NCBI RefSeq assembly: GCF_026241195.1
Contig: NZ_JAPFQO010000002.1
Coordinates: forward strand, 248,001-312,000
Source: Pontibacter anaerobius
GTDB lineage: Bacteria; Bacteroidota; Bacteroidia; Cytophagales; Hymenobacteraceae
DNA: 64,000 bases
Direction of reading: 5' to 3'
The position numbers were made by a program, and so were the translations under genes. Positions 43,078 to 53,145 of this stretch are shown here, in pieces. The notes under the pieces were generated by a model. It was not told where the DNA came from. It was given only the letters and a program-made list of their open reading frames with translations, and did no database searches. Positions within the stretch are counted from its first letter, which is position 1, and the number at the start of each line of letters is the position of its first letter.

Positions 43078-46000
43078 CTACACCAGGTCGGTTTGCAGCT
43101 GCTTTACCACCTGCTCCATAACCGTAGCGAGAACTTCCACATCAGCTTTAATGTCCTGAAGGTTTTCCTCGCTCTTAGCATTGCTTTCTATATTTCGCAC
43201 TACGTCCCTCAGTTTTTCTATGCGCATCGTATCTATGGTTGATTTCAACTTATGAGCCGCAGCGCTCACGCCTGCCCATTCTGCTTCGTGTAGTTTCTGT
43301 TGCATTTCTGCTACGGTAGCGGGTACCGACTGTATGAAAAGCTGCTTTGTTCGGGTGATAAACGCCTCATTGCCTCGCGATATTTTATGCAGTAGGGTAA
43401 GGTCAAACAGTGGTTCAGCAACCGGTTGCGCAGTAGTGTGCTCCGCTACAGCCTGGCTTTCTGACAGCTTCTTTTTATGTGGCACCAGGGCGGCTAGCTT
43501 CATAAACAGCTTGTCTTCTTCAAAGGGCTTGGAGATATAGTCATTCATTCCGGCCGCTAAGTATTTTTCGGCGTCACCTTTCAGCGCATTCGCCGTGAGG
43601 GCGATAATGGGTACTTCTGCATTAGCCTTGTCTGGTAAGCTACGGATTTCTGCAGTGGCATCTATTCCGCTCAATTCAGGCATCTGTATGTCCATCAACA
43701 CCACATCATACTTGTGCCGGGCCACCAGTTCTACTGCTTCGCGTCCGTTACGGGCAACATGCACCTTCATACCCCATCCCTCTAAAATAGACTGCGCCAG
43801 AAAGATGTTAATCTCATTATCCTCGGCCAGCAGCACCTGTAAAGGGCCTAAGCTACCGTAGTCAATTTCCTCCTCCTGCATCACAGGTATCTCTTCTTCT
43901 GACTTTTGGTAGCTAAGTATAAACTTGAACGTACTACCGTTTTTCTCTTTGCTCTCCACCCAAATACGGCCGTGTTGCATCTCAATCAGTGTTTTGGATA
44001 TGCTGAGGCCAAGACCCGTGCCGCCATACTTGCGGGTGGTGCTAGAGTAAGCCTGGCTAAAGCCCTCAAAAATATAATCTACTTTAGAGGGCGGAATGCC
44101 TATACCTGTGTCAGCAACCGAAACCCCTATTGTCAGCTTATCTTCCTCTTCATCCAGTACCTGGCAGCTGAGGGTAACGTTTCCTTCTTCGGTAAACTTA
44201 ATGGCATTACTCAGCAGGTTGAGCAGTACCTGGTTCAGCCTGTACGGATCACCGATCACCATGGGGTGCTCCAGTTGCAGCGGCTGAAGCACATAGCCTA
44301 TCTCTTTCTCCTCGGCTTTGTAAATAAAGGTCTGGAAGGCCAGTTGTATCGTTTCTTTCAGGTTGAATGGGATCTCCTCCAGCTCCAGTTTCCCAGCCTC
44401 AATTTTGGCTATGTCCAGTATGTCGTTTATGATCACCAGCAGGTTTTCGGCTGACTGGCGGATGATGTTCAGGTAATTCTGCTGCGCCTCGTCGAGCTCC
44501 GTTTTACGCATCAGGCTGGCCATGCCAAGGATGCCGTTCATCGGGGTGCGGATTTCGTGGCTCATGTTGGCCATAAAGTTCTCCTTCACGCGCGCAGACT
44601 CTTCGGCAGCCTCTTTGGCTCTGGTAAGTTCCTGTTCGGTTCGCAGGCGGTCCGTAATATCCTGAGCGATGGCAATGATGTAAGGGGCCAGGTTTGGCTC
44701 CTCCACCTTATAATTCTTGTAGTATAGGTAGCGAACGTCTTTTTCTTTATTTAGAATGGTCAGGATACCATCCACCAGGTTCATGCTACCGAACTGCCTC
44801 AGGTAAGCGGCAAAGTTCTCCTCACTTTCTTTGGGGAAGAAATCAAGCAAGCTGTGGCCAATCATCTCGTCAGCCGTATACCCCAGCATATTCAGCAAGT
44901 ATGGGTTTACTGATTGTATGACGCCATTCAGGTCGTGGGTGCAGATAAACGCCGGGCTGTAGTTGATCAGGTCGCGGTACCTTTTTTCGCTGTTCTTCAG
45001 GGCCTCTTCCGATTTACGGCGCTGAGAGATGTTGCGGGCAGCTGATTGAAACTTTACAGGTTCGCCTTGCTCATTCAGGATAGGGCGTATGTTTGTCTCT
45101 ACCCATATTTCCCGGTCATCTTTTCGGATAAGCCTGTGTTGCAGGGTTGTGTTGTGCTTTTGCTGCAGCGCCTCACGGTATACCTGCTCCTTTATCTTGT
45201 TAATGTCATCCGGGTGTATGATTACTTCCGGCTTCAGCTGAACCAGTTCCTCCTGCGTGTAGCCTAATATTTCCTCCACTGCTTTGGATACATACACGTA
45301 ACTGCCATCCAGGTTGTGCAGGCTCACCATGTCTTTAGAGTTCTCCGACAGCAATCGGTGCAGTTCCTCGCTGTCTTTCAGGCGCTTATTGGCTACGCGC
45401 TGCTCTGTTATATTGGTGGAGATGCCCAGCACGTTCACTTTCCCATCGCTGGTGATAAGCGGTTTTTTTACCGTGTTAAACCACAACGTTTCGCCATGAA
45501 TGCTGGTGTGGCGTTCCTGCACCCGTATTTCGCGGAGATCCTGAATTACCTGTCTGTCAATGTCAAGGTAGAACTCAGCTTCGTCTTTATTATGATGAAC
45601 ATCCAGGCTACGGTTGCCTAACACATCATGCAGCGTTTTACCGAAAAGCTTTGCAAACTCCTGGTTCGCGAGTACAAGTTTTCCCTCGGCATCTTTCACA
45701 TAAATCAGGCTGGAGCTGGCATCCAGTACCTGCCTGATAAACTCGTTCTTTTCTTTTACCTGCAGGGCAGCCTGCTTTTCCTCCGTCATATCCCGGATGA
45801 TTGTCAGTACCTCGTCCTCGCTATACTTTAGAATACGGCCTTCGTAGTGTCGCAAGCCCTCCGGAAGCTCCAGGGAATAATCTATCGACTCGTATTGCCC
45901 TGTCGTGATTACCTTGGCAATCAGCTTCATGAACGTCGTGGCTAGGTCGGAGGGCAGCAGGTTGTAAATATTATTCCCGACGACATTCTCCTTTGGTACC

Positions 46001-47400
46001 AGCAGGTGTATCTGCGCCCCGTTTTTCATGTCGAGGTAATCCCCCTGCTTATCGATGATGAACATCAGGTCGGGGATGGCGGTAAGTATAGCGCGGTTCT
46101 TCGCCTCGCTGGCTATAATCTCCTCCTGGGCAAGGCGGAGTTCTGTTATGTTCAGGCCGTGGCCAATAATCAACTCTACCTCTCCTTGCTGGTTTAGCAC
46201 GGGGTTTAGCCTGCGGATGTGGTATGATTCGTTCCCGTTCCTGTCCACCAGCCTCTCCTCAAACTCTACACGTGCTTTAGCTTCCAGCACGCGGTGCAGG
46301 TTCAAGGTGCGGCTTTTCATGCGGTTTGGCGGCACGTTGCGCAGGATGCTGTAATCCTCGTTCGTTTTGCCCACAATCCAGCTGCGCACGTCGTTGTCTC
46401 CTACAGCGGCAGGGTTTACATACAGGTACTGCAGGTTACTGTTGTAAACGGCCACATCAGAAGGTATATGGTTAAGGATAGCCTCGTAGAACTCTTTTTG
46501 CCGTAGCAGCTCATAACTCTGCTGGCGTACCTGCGTTACATCCTCCGCCGATCCGATTATGAGTTGTACTTGTCCGTTGTCTTTGCGTTTGAACACACTT
46601 TCGCGGCAGAAAAGGTTTTTTATACTTCCCTCTTTTGTCTGCACGAGATACTCAATGTCTACCACTTCGCCGTCTTGCGCGCCCTTCATGCGCTGCGTGT
46701 GCTCTTGGACTTTGGACCTTTGCTCCGGCACCACAATTTGAGAGAAAATCTGCCCCTCCATCTTTTCCAGGTCACGCTTGTTGTAACCGAGCAGGTGCTG
46801 TATCTGATCATTTATGTAGATGCAGGTATCTTCCTCAATCTCATAAATATAAACGATGTTTGGAATGGTGAGTGCGATGTTACGTAACAACTTCTGGCTT
46901 TCGCGTAGAGCAGATTCAGCATTGCGTTGCTCCGTAAAATCAGTCATGTAGATGTTGAAGTATGCTTTATGGGGCGCAGGGTAGAAAAGCACATGGTAAT
47001 GGCGGCTGGCAATGCACGTATCAAAAGAGGCGGGTTTGTGGCCTTGTATCTTTTCTATATGCCTGATATGCATCAGCAGCAGGCGCTTTAATCCTTCTAA
47101 CCGAGGTTGGGTGATGCCATACACTAAGGCTTCAGCAGCTGCATTGGCAAAGCGTATTTCACCATCATAGCCTAGCCGAAGTACAGGATTGGGGTACTCA
47201 TGCTGCACTTCGGCCTGTAGCTTTATCCACTTGTTTTCCGGAGCTGGTTCTGCTACCTTGTCTCGATTGTTACTCTGGTGTTTTAGCTGCTCCTGGAGCT
47301 TCTGCAACTCCAGAAAACGTGCTTGAGCCAGCTCCTCAGCAGCTTTACGGGCACTTCGTTCCTCCTCTAACTGCTGAAGCAGTTCATTTTTGCTGATCAT
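43078..47400 (-). CDS. Hybrid sensor histidine kinase with seven PAS domains, REC and HPt
   Basis: A 1440-residue soluble phosphorelay protein with no membrane segment. Start chosen at ATG 47400 (MISKNELLQQLEEERSARKA); an in-frame start at 47460 would add 20 residues. Order: coiled coil (~1-45), about seven PAS/PAC modules (~57-935), HisKA with the phospho-His in NMSHEIRTPMNGILG (~955), HATPase (NLLSNAIKF, DTGIGIPP, GGTGLGLSIS), a receiver with Asp in VVLMDIQMPELSG, and a C-terminal HPt with His in AAHKLKST. The signal is unknown; PAS domains could sense redox, light or small ligands. It follows a sigma-54 activator on the same strand (199-base gap), which may be its output or may be unrelated. 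Confidence 0.93.
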   Translation of the reverse strand: MISKNELLQQLEEERSARKAAEELAQARFLELQKLQEQLKHQSNNRDKVAEPAPENKWIKLQAEVQHEYPNPVLRLGYDGEIRFANAAAEALVYGITQPRLEGLKRLLLMHIRHIEKIQGHKPASFDTCIASRHYHVLFYPAPHKAYFNIYMTDFTEQRNAESALRESQKLLRNIALTIPNIVYIYEIEEDTCIYINDQIQHLLGYNKRDLEKMEGQIFSQIVVPEQRSKVQEHTQRMKGAQDGEVVDIEYLVQTKEGSIKNLFCRESVFKRKDNGQVQLIIGSAEDVTQVRQQSYELLRQKEFYEAILNHIPSDVAVYNSNLQYLYVNPAAVGDNDVRSWIVGKTNEDYSILRNVPPNRMKSRTLNLHRVLEAKARVEFEERLVDRNGNESYHIRRLNPVLNQQGEVELIIGHGLNITELRLAQEEIIASEAKNRAILTAIPDLMFIIDKQGDYLDMKNGAQIHLLVPKENVVGNNIYNLLPSDLATTFMKLIAKVITTGQYESIDYSLELPEGLRHYEGRILKYSEDEVLTIIRDMTEEKQAALQVKEKNEFIRQVLDASSSLIYVKDAEGKLVLANQEFAKLFGKTLHDVLGNRSLDVHHNKDEAEFYLDIDRQVIQDLREIRVQERHTSIHGETLWFNTVKKPLITSDGKVNVLGISTNITEQRVANKRLKDSEELHRLLSENSKDMVSLHNLDGSYVYVSKAVEEILGYTQEELVQLKPEVIIHPDDINKIKEQVYREALQQKHNTTLQHRLIRKDDREIWVETNIRPILNEQGEPVKFQSAARNISQRRKSEEALKNSEKRYRDLINYSPAFICTHDLNGVIQSVNPYLLNMLGYTADEMIGHSLLDFFPKESEENFAAYLRQFGSMNLVDGILTILNKEKDVRYLYYKNYKVEEPNLAPYIIAIAQDITDRLRTEQELTRAKEAAEESARVKENFMANMSHEIRTPMNGILGMASLMRKTELDEAQQNYLNIIRQSAENLLVIINDILDIAKIEAGKLELEEIPFNLKETIQLAFQTFIYKAEEKEIGYVLQPLQLEHPMVIGDPYRLNQVLLNLLSNAIKFTEEGNVTLSCQVLDEEEDKLTIGVSVADTGIGIPPSKVDYIFEGFSQAYSSTTRKYGGTGLGLSISKTLIEMQHGRIWVESKEKNGSTFKFILSYQKSEEEIPVMQEEEIDYGSLGPLQVLLAEDNEINIFLAQSILEGWGMKVHVARNGREAVELVARHKYDVVLMDIQMPELSGIDATAEIRSLPDKANAEVPIIALTANALKGDAEKYLAAGMNDYISKPFEEDKLFMKLAALVPHKKKLSESQAVAEHTTAQPVAEPLFDLTLLHKISRGNEAFITRTKQLFIQSVPATVAEMQQKLHEAEWAGVSAAAHKLKSTIDTMRIEKLRDVVRNIESNAKSEENLQDIKADVEVLATVMEQVVKQLQTDLV

Positions 47401-47598
47401 ATAAAATGAATCTTTTCCATACGGATAGCTTATTTTCAGGAGCTTACCTTTAACGGGCAAGTTTCGGGCTCTACGTTCGGAAAGTTTGCTTATTGAGTTT
47501 TTATACCTGCCTCAGCACTGCTAAACCCCAGCTATAAAGTATCACTTTTTACTTGAAACACAAAGCTGCGGGGGATATACTTTTACGAGCGTTGGAGC

Positions 47599-48957
47599 CT
47601 AGCGGGTCACCAGTTCTTTATTCTGAATCATCCGGTATATGGTTGATTTGCCAATATCCAGCTTGTCTGCCACTAACAGTACGTTGCTGTCATACTTGTC
47701 AAGGAAGTGCTGAATGATCTCAGTGGTGTACTCGCGTAGCGGGCGCTCTATTGCCAGAAAGTCTTTCGCTTTGTTGCTTGCGGTCAGGTTTATGTCCGGA
47801 TCCTCTATTACGTGCTCGTCAGCCATCACAACTGCCAGTTCCACCACAGCCTTTAGTTCGCGCACGTTACCAGGATAAGAGTGGGAGAGGAGTTTCTCCT
47901 GTGCCTCCGCAGAAAGTGTTTTTTTGCCAATCCCGTTCTCTTTTGCAAAAGCATCCATAAAATGCTTGGCCAGTACCAGAATGTCGGCGCCACGGTCGCG
48001 CAGGGGCGGGAGGTGCAGGGGTAAACCCAGCAGGCGGTAATACAAGTCTTCCCGAAAGTTTCCTTTTTTTACCTCATCGGCCAGGTCTTTATGGGTAGCC
48101 ACAATAATGCGGGCATCAACAGGCACAACGCTGTTGCCACCCACGCGCGTAATTTCTTTTTCCTGCAGCACACGCAGCAACTTGGCCTGCAGGCTTACGT
48201 CCAGTTCGCCAATCTCGTCCAGGAAAATGGTGCCTTTGTTCGCTTCCTCGAACTTACCCAGCCTGCGTGACACAGCGCCTGTAAAGGCACCCTTCTCATG
48301 TCCGAAAAGTTCACTTTCGATTAACTCACGGGGTATAGCGGCAACGTTTACAGCCACGTAAGGCATCTTCTTTTTAGTGCTGTTGTAATGTATGGCCTTG
48401 GCTACCAGCTCTTTGCCAGTTCCGGTTTCGCCGGTTATAGAAACGGTGATGTTTGTTTTGGCTGCTTTAGCCATCATGGTGAACACGCGCTTCATGGCAT
48501 CGCTGTTGCCGATGATAAAGTTACTGAAGTCATACTTCTGCCCGATCTCTTCACGCAGCTGGGCTATTTCCTCGCGCAGCGATACATTCTCACGAATCTT
48601 ATTTATGGAGTTCCAGACGCGCTCAGGCGTATCTTCATCCTTCACAATATAGTCGTAAGCACCTTTCTTAAGCAGGTCTACAGCCGTTGCCACATCTTTC
48701 TGACCAGAAATGACGACTACCTGCGTGTCGGGACTCTGCTCTTTTATTTTGCGAAGAACTTCTGCGCCATTTTTGTCCGGGAGGGAATAATCCAATGTAA
48801 CAACATTAGGCCGCTCGTACATGTTGTCGAGGCAATCCTTGGCGGAGTGGAATTTCTTGAGCTCATAGTCTGGATTTAGCGACAAATGATACTCCAATAG
48901 TTCGCTGTACCACACATCATCGTCCAGAATAAATATTTTGAATGGGATATTCTTCAT
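47599..48957 (-). CDS. Sigma-54-dependent response regulator, NtrC family
   Basis: A 452-residue regulator. N-terminal receiver (about 8-125) with the acidic pair DDD near residue 12 and phospho-acceptor Asp56 (VVTLDYSLPD). Central AAA+ domain (about 145-380) with Walker A GETGTGKE (176-183), the sigma-54 contact motif GAFTGA (223-228), and Walker B TIFLDEIGEL. C-terminal Fis-type helix-turn-helix (VADKLDIGKSTIYRMI). It should activate sigma-54 promoters after phosphorylation; no target promoter is evident in the window. It lies upstream of the hybrid kinase on the same strand. Confidence 0.96.
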   Translation of the reverse strand: MKNIPFKIFILDDDVWYSELLEYHLSLNPDYELKKFHSAKDCLDNMYERPNVVTLDYSLPDKNGAEVLRKIKEQSPDTQVVVISGQKDVATAVDLLKKGAYDYIVKDEDTPERVWNSINKIRENVSLREEIAQLREEIGQKYDFSNFIIGNSDAMKRVFTMMAKAAKTNITVSITGETGTGKELVAKAIHYNSTKKKMPYVAVNVAAIPRELIESELFGHEKGAFTGAVSRRLGKFEEANKGTIFLDEIGELDVSLQAKLLRVLQEKEITRVGGNSVVPVDARIIVATHKDLADEVKKGNFREDLYYRLLGLPLHLPPLRDRGADILVLAKHFMDAFAKENGIGKKTLSAEAQEKLLSHSYPGNVRELKAVVELAVVMADEHVIEDPDINLTASNKAKDFLAIERPLREYTTEIIQHFLDKYDSNVLLVADKLDIGKSTIYRMIQNKELVTR

Positions 48958-49225
48958 CTCTAAATTCCGTAGCAGGAAGCCGCCTTTTATGAAGATAACA
49001 TGGAAGTTTTAGTTAAAAATAATATACTCCGATGCTTCTCTTTATATTCGCTAAATAAGGGGCTAAGTAATTGAAATTTACAGTCTTTTACAACTATGGG
49101 TGGCTACTTCTTAAAATGGGAATCTCTAACTTTAAGTATTCATTTTGTCTCATACTTTTGAGTGAGCCATTCTCTTTTTAAGTGGAGAGTCGGGTGCAGC
49201 AATTGAAGAACAAGGTATAAAGTAT
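48958..49225. other. Intergenic region upstream of the sigma-54 activator
   Basis: AT-rich, with no ORF of coding character. It must contain the minus-strand promoter of the regulator, but I see no convincing TTG/TAnnTTTG pair. A heptamer copy lies near 49217. Confidence 0.4.
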
Positions 49226-49269
49226 AACAAAAGAGCCTCCTCATATAGGATTACCTAAATGAGGAGGCT
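49226..49269 (-). terminator. Terminator after the DUF1206 gene
   Basis: AGCCTCCTCAT (49234-49244) pairs with ATGAGGAGGCT (49259-49269). On the minus strand it is followed by TCTTTTGTT, a usable T tract, 24 bases after the stop. Confidence 0.85.
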
Positions 49270-49292
49270 GTAACGCTTCTCAGCTTTAAGGT

Positions 49293-50123
49293 TTAGGTGT
49301 TAATGGGTTGATACTTAGCGCGCATAAACATAAACACACCGTAGCAAACTAACCCCAGCGCTACCGCTCCAAGTATGTAGGAACCGTACGAAGAGCTCTC
49401 CAGGAACTGAAAGGCATCACTGCTGCCGCCCGCTTGCTGTGCACTTGAACTTAGCGCTGCCTGCAGGAAGAGGTATCCGATTACCATCCAAACGATACCG
49501 CGGGCCATGTACCCAACTTTCCCGGCGCGTATCATCTGGTGCTCAACCTCATGCTTCAGCCCTCCGCTTTGTACTTTCTTTTTATACTTTTCAGAGTAGC
49601 CGTAGTAAATCTGGTAAATACCAGTGATGATAATCCCGACTGCCACAATACCTACCAGCCACTGGCCAAAAGGCTGCTCCAGCAGCTTGGCTGCCAGGGT
49701 TTCCCGCGAGTCGTTTCCACTTCCGCTACTGCCGCTTAGCACCATGCGCCCAGCCAGGAAAGCCAATGCAGCATAAACCAGCCCGCTAAATACGTAACGC
49801 AGACGCTTGCCTACACCCTTGGCCCCGGATCCTTTATCTTCCGTGTCTTTTACAGCTTGAATAAAGCGCCATATTGCATAGCAAAGCAAACCTAAGGCAA
49901 CAATGCCTAACAGCACATTACCAGCGGGCAGGTCTTGTATGGTCTTCAATATATTAGCCTTGCCTGCACTACTGGTAGATTTACCGCCGATCTCAAAAGC
50001 TGCCATAAAGGCGATAACTCCCACCAGACAGTAAACTACTCCTTTTGCGGTAAGCCCGAATTTGGCAAAGTTCTCCACCCACCTCGGGGGTGGACTCGGA
50101 ACATAAGTAGATACATCGTTCAT
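49293..50123 (-). CDS. DUF1206 domain-containing membrane protein
   Basis: A 276-residue protein with six membrane segments arranged as three repeats of two helices. Each repeat starts with a small G-x-x-A/T-(K/R)-G motif: LTAKGVVYCLVGVIAF, GLVYAALAFLAG and GYMARGIVWMVIGYLFL. This triplication is the definition of DUF1206. The function of the family is unknown. It is flanked by its own terminator and by a divergent promoter region, so it is probably monocistronic. Confidence 0.92.
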   Translation of the reverse strand: MNDVSTYVPSPPPRWVENFAKFGLTAKGVVYCLVGVIAFMAAFEIGGKSTSSAGKANILKTIQDLPAGNVLLGIVALGLLCYAIWRFIQAVKDTEDKGSGAKGVGKRLRYVFSGLVYAALAFLAGRMVLSGSSGSGNDSRETLAAKLLEQPFGQWLVGIVAVGIIITGIYQIYYGYSEKYKKKVQSGGLKHEVEHQMIRAGKVGYMARGIVWMVIGYLFLQAALSSSAQQAGGSSDAFQFLESSSYGSYILGAVALGLVCYGVFMFMRAKYQPINT

Positions 50124-50457
50124 AGTATGTCGTGTTTAATAATATCGTTGTATTTCTGACATACACGAATAATGTTTATACTTGGTTGTTCCTATACTTA
50201 ATTCCTGCCGTAGTGATTATTTCGGAATGCTGTGTTAAAGGTGTTTACCTATACTTTTGAAATTATCTGTAGGGCGAACAATTTAATGCTATAAAAGTAT
50301 GGAACTACTTAAGCAGTTGATGATGGCAGCTTGATGTGGAAGTGTATGATCTGCCGGCGGGGTGGAAGTATACTTTTTACTATATTTGTCCATTTAGGCA
50401 ACAATGCTTACAGGTAGCCTTAGCCTGCATACTTGTACTACTTTATACTATAAAACT
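50124..50457. other. Divergent intergenic region with a candidate -7 box
   Basis: No gene. It separates DUF1206 (minus) from the DUF4136 lipoprotein (plus). TATATTTG at 50381-50388 fits TAnnTTTG for the plus-strand gene, without a clear -33 TTG. Several heptamer copies occur (near 50178, 50195, 50250), including the full palindrome AAGTATACTT near 50366. Confidence 0.45.
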
Positions 50458-51045
50458 ATGAAACGTTTTTTCTCTCTATCCACAATTCCTTGCCTCTTTC
50501 TGGGGCTGCTCTACCTTTCTTCTTGCGTTACAACATCTGCCTCTATGGGGGCAAAGTCTATAAAAGCACCCTATGCCAGCAGCTTACGCACTGTTAAAAC
50601 TTATGCTTGGTACCAACCTGAGCCACCTGCCGAGCCGGAATACCTGAAAGGGTATAAACCTGCCCTGCACCGTAACCTGGTGCAGGCTATAGAGCAGCAA
50701 CTGGAGAAGAAAGGGTATACTAAAGCTGAGAGTAACCCGGATGTGCTGGTAGCTTACGATGTGAGCGTATCGGTGCCGCTGGAGAAAGACAAGTCTGAAA
50801 ACTTTTCGGAGGGCTTTGGCTATAGCTATGGCTACATGAGCGGCTACCGCTACGACTACGGTCACTCAGACATGCCCGGTTATCGAAGTGTAGACCTCTT
50901 TAAAGAAGGTACCCTGATCATCGACCTCATACACCCCAGGTCCAAAATGCTGCTTTGGCGAGGCTGGGCAGAAGGTGCCGTTGATTTTAACGATGGTGCA
51001 AACGCAATTGAGAACAGGGTAGAGGAGGTGCTGGAGCAGTTTTAA
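50458..51045 (+). CDS. DUF4136 domain-containing lipoprotein
   Basis: A 195-residue lipoprotein from the ATG at 50458; an in-frame ATG at 50404 would put 18 extra residues before the signal. Signal peptide and lipobox YLSSC are clear. DUF4136 features include an early TVKTYAWYQPE, then LVQAIEQQLEKKGYTKAESNPDVLVAYDVSV and a C-terminal LIIDLIHPRSKMLLWRGWAEG. A Tyr/Gly-rich segment (YSYGYMSGYRYDYG) lies between. Lipoproteins of this family are envelope components of unknown role. It converges with the KefB-like antiporter. Confidence 0.88.
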   Translation: MKRFFSLSTIPCLFLGLLYLSSCVTTSASMGAKSIKAPYASSLRTVKTYAWYQPEPPAEPEYLKGYKPALHRNLVQAIEQQLEKKGYTKAESNPDVLVAYDVSVSVPLEKDKSENFSEGFGYSYGYMSGYRYDYGHSDMPGYRSVDLFKEGTLIIDLIHPRSKMLLWRGWAEGAVDFNDGANAIENRVEEVLEQF

Positions 51046-51061
51046 GCCGAACCGCCCCAGC

Positions 51062-53056
51062 TTATTCTTTTAGAAAATTATTAAAGCGTAGTACATCAGA
51101 GGGTTTGCCAACTACATAAAGCAAGTCTCCACGCTCTATTTTAGTATCTGCGTTTATGTTTAATATTACCTGCTCTTTCCGTTTTATGGCCACTACGGTA
51201 GTGGAGAACTTGTTACGTATGTTGGATTCTAGTAAAGGTTTTCCAATGATGTCAGAGTCTTTCGTGAAAACCCTGAGGGTAGCCACTTCAATATCCGGAA
51301 GCTCTACACTGAGTTTCGCCACATCAGCATGGCGTTTTGTAGCAAGGCTGCGCAGCATCTCATAGTTATCAGACCTTATTTTCTGTGTGAACGCCTCAAT
51401 TTCATCCCGGGGCATCAGGTATTTGTTTAAAGTACGGGTAAAGATTTCTATACTTGTTTCAAACTCCTCCGGTATCACTTCGTCGGCACCCAACCTGTAG
51501 TTTTCTTCCATCTCTTGCAAAAAGCGGGTTCGCACGATGATGTGTACCTTTTCTGAGATCTCCCGGATGGTAGTGATGATTCGTTTGGTGGCCTCCGGGT
51601 CTGATATCGCTATAACGACTACCCTTGCCTTATGTATATTGATGTGCGACAGGATCATGGGGTGAACAGCGTCGCCGTATACGATCGGCTCTCCTATTTT
51701 ACGCTCATTTTTAACCGTGGCGGCATTCAACTCTACTATAACGTAAGGGATGCTGGCATACCTGGCTGCCTTGGCCACGTTGCGCCCGTTTATGCCATAC
51801 CCAATAATAATGATGTGGTCATCCAGCTCAGGCAAGTCTCCGTGCAGTTCTTTCGACTGCTGCGCAAACGGCATGGGTTCTTGCACCGAGGAGAAGGGGC
51901 GGGCGATCAAATCAGCCAGTTTGCGGTAAGAGCCCATCACAAAAGGAGTTACCCCCATAGTAAGCAGCGATACGGAAAGAAAATACTGATACGTTTCCTC
52001 GGATAGCAGCCCGTTGTTTATACCAGTTTTGGAAAGTATAAATGCAAACTCACCCACTTGGAAAAGCGATAAACCCACAAGTAGCGACACCCGCAGCGGA
52101 TATTGCAGCATCCGCGAGGCAAGTGTGGCCACTATGCCTTTTAGCAGGAACGTCAGCAACGTGAAGAGCAGGATCACAGGAAGGTGCTGCAGCAGGAAGT
52201 TAAAATCGAGCAGCATACCGATCGACACAAAGAAGAAGCTGGTGAAGATCTCACGAAAGGGGAGGATGTTGCTGGTTGCCTGGTGGCTGTACTCTGATTC
52301 TGAAATAATCAGCCCGGCCATAAAAGCACCGAGCGCCAGCGAAAGTCCCAGGCTAGAGGTGAGCCAGGCAACAGCGAAGCAGATCACGACCACACTAAGT
52401 ATAAAAAGCTCTTTACTCTTGGTTTCGGCCACAAGATATAAAAGGCGGGGCACCAGGTAGCGGGCACTGATCAATACAAAAACAATCACGAAGGCTCCTT
52501 TTAAAGCCATCAGCAGTAGGGAAGCGCCCACATTCTCTGAGCCGCCCGCCATGAGAGGGGCAAGCAGCATCATCGGCACCACAATGATATCCTGAAAAAT
52601 AAGTATACCCAGCACCACACGTCCCTGCGGGCTGTTTATCTCCCCACGGTCTTGCAGCAGCTTTAAAACAATGGCAGTGCTACTTAGGGATATCAGAAAG
52701 CCCATGAAAACGGCTTCTCCCCAATTAAATTCCAGCAGTACCATTACCAGCGCAACCAACCCAATGGTGGCCAGCACCTGCACCGTGCCGCCCAGCAGCA
52801 CCGTCCGCTTGATCATGGCCAACTGTTTGAGAGAGAACTCCATGCCGATAATAAAGAGCAGCAGAATTACACCTATCTCAGCCAGAATCTCAATATCATG
52901 TAAAGCATTGATAAGGCTAAGCCCATGTGGGCCGGCTATAACACCGGTGGCCAGGAAGCCAAGTATAGTTGGGAGTTTAAAGCGCTGGAAAAGAAGTATG
53001 ACAATAACTGCCAAACCAAGTATAATGACTATATCTGAGAGTAATGGTATCTCCAT
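51062..53056 (-). CDS. Monovalent cation:proton antiporter (CPA2 / KefB-like) with TrkA-N and TrkA-C domains
   Basis: A 664-residue membrane protein. The N-terminal ~385 residues carry about twelve to thirteen membrane segments of the Na/H-exchanger fold (e.g. TVLLGGTVQVLATIGLVALV, LSSTAIVLKLLQDRGE with the motif typical of KefB/CPA2). A Rossmann TrkA-N domain follows (IIIIGYGINGRNVAKAA, about 405-420), then a TrkA-C domain (ATLRVFTKDSDIIGKPLLE) at the end. It probably exchanges K+ or Na+ for protons under nucleotide control. Divergence from KefC glutathione-gating residues was not assessed. Transcribed alone, convergent with the DUF4136 lipoprotein. Confidence 0.94.
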   Translation of the reverse strand: MEIPLLSDIVIILGLAVIVILLFQRFKLPTILGFLATGVIAGPHGLSLINALHDIEILAEIGVILLLFIIGMEFSLKQLAMIKRTVLLGGTVQVLATIGLVALVMVLLEFNWGEAVFMGFLISLSSTAIVLKLLQDRGEINSPQGRVVLGILIFQDIIVVPMMLLAPLMAGGSENVGASLLLMALKGAFVIVFVLISARYLVPRLLYLVAETKSKELFILSVVVICFAVAWLTSSLGLSLALGAFMAGLIISESEYSHQATSNILPFREIFTSFFFVSIGMLLDFNFLLQHLPVILLFTLLTFLLKGIVATLASRMLQYPLRVSLLVGLSLFQVGEFAFILSKTGINNGLLSEETYQYFLSVSLLTMGVTPFVMGSYRKLADLIARPFSSVQEPMPFAQQSKELHGDLPELDDHIIIIGYGINGRNVAKAARYASIPYVIVELNAATVKNERKIGEPIVYGDAVHPMILSHINIHKARVVVIAISDPEATKRIITTIREISEKVHIIVRTRFLQEMEENYRLGADEVIPEEFETSIEIFTRTLNKYLMPRDEIEAFTQKIRSDNYEMLRSLATKRHADVAKLSVELPDIEVATLRVFTKDSDIIGKPLLESNIRNKFSTTVVAIKRKEQVILNINADTKIERGDLLYVVGKPSDVLRFNNFLKE

Positions 53057-53145
53057 GAACTAGCTTTACTATTTCTTTTTGAGTCGTATTAAGGTATAAA
53101 CGGTAATTTCAAAGCTCAGGCTTTCAGCACAATGCCGTTTGGCTT

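Noticed and set aside
43906..44454. Plus-strand ORF of 182 codons inside the hybrid kinase gene
   Set aside because: Antisense to the receiver/HATPase part of the kinase, whose frame carries all expected motifs.
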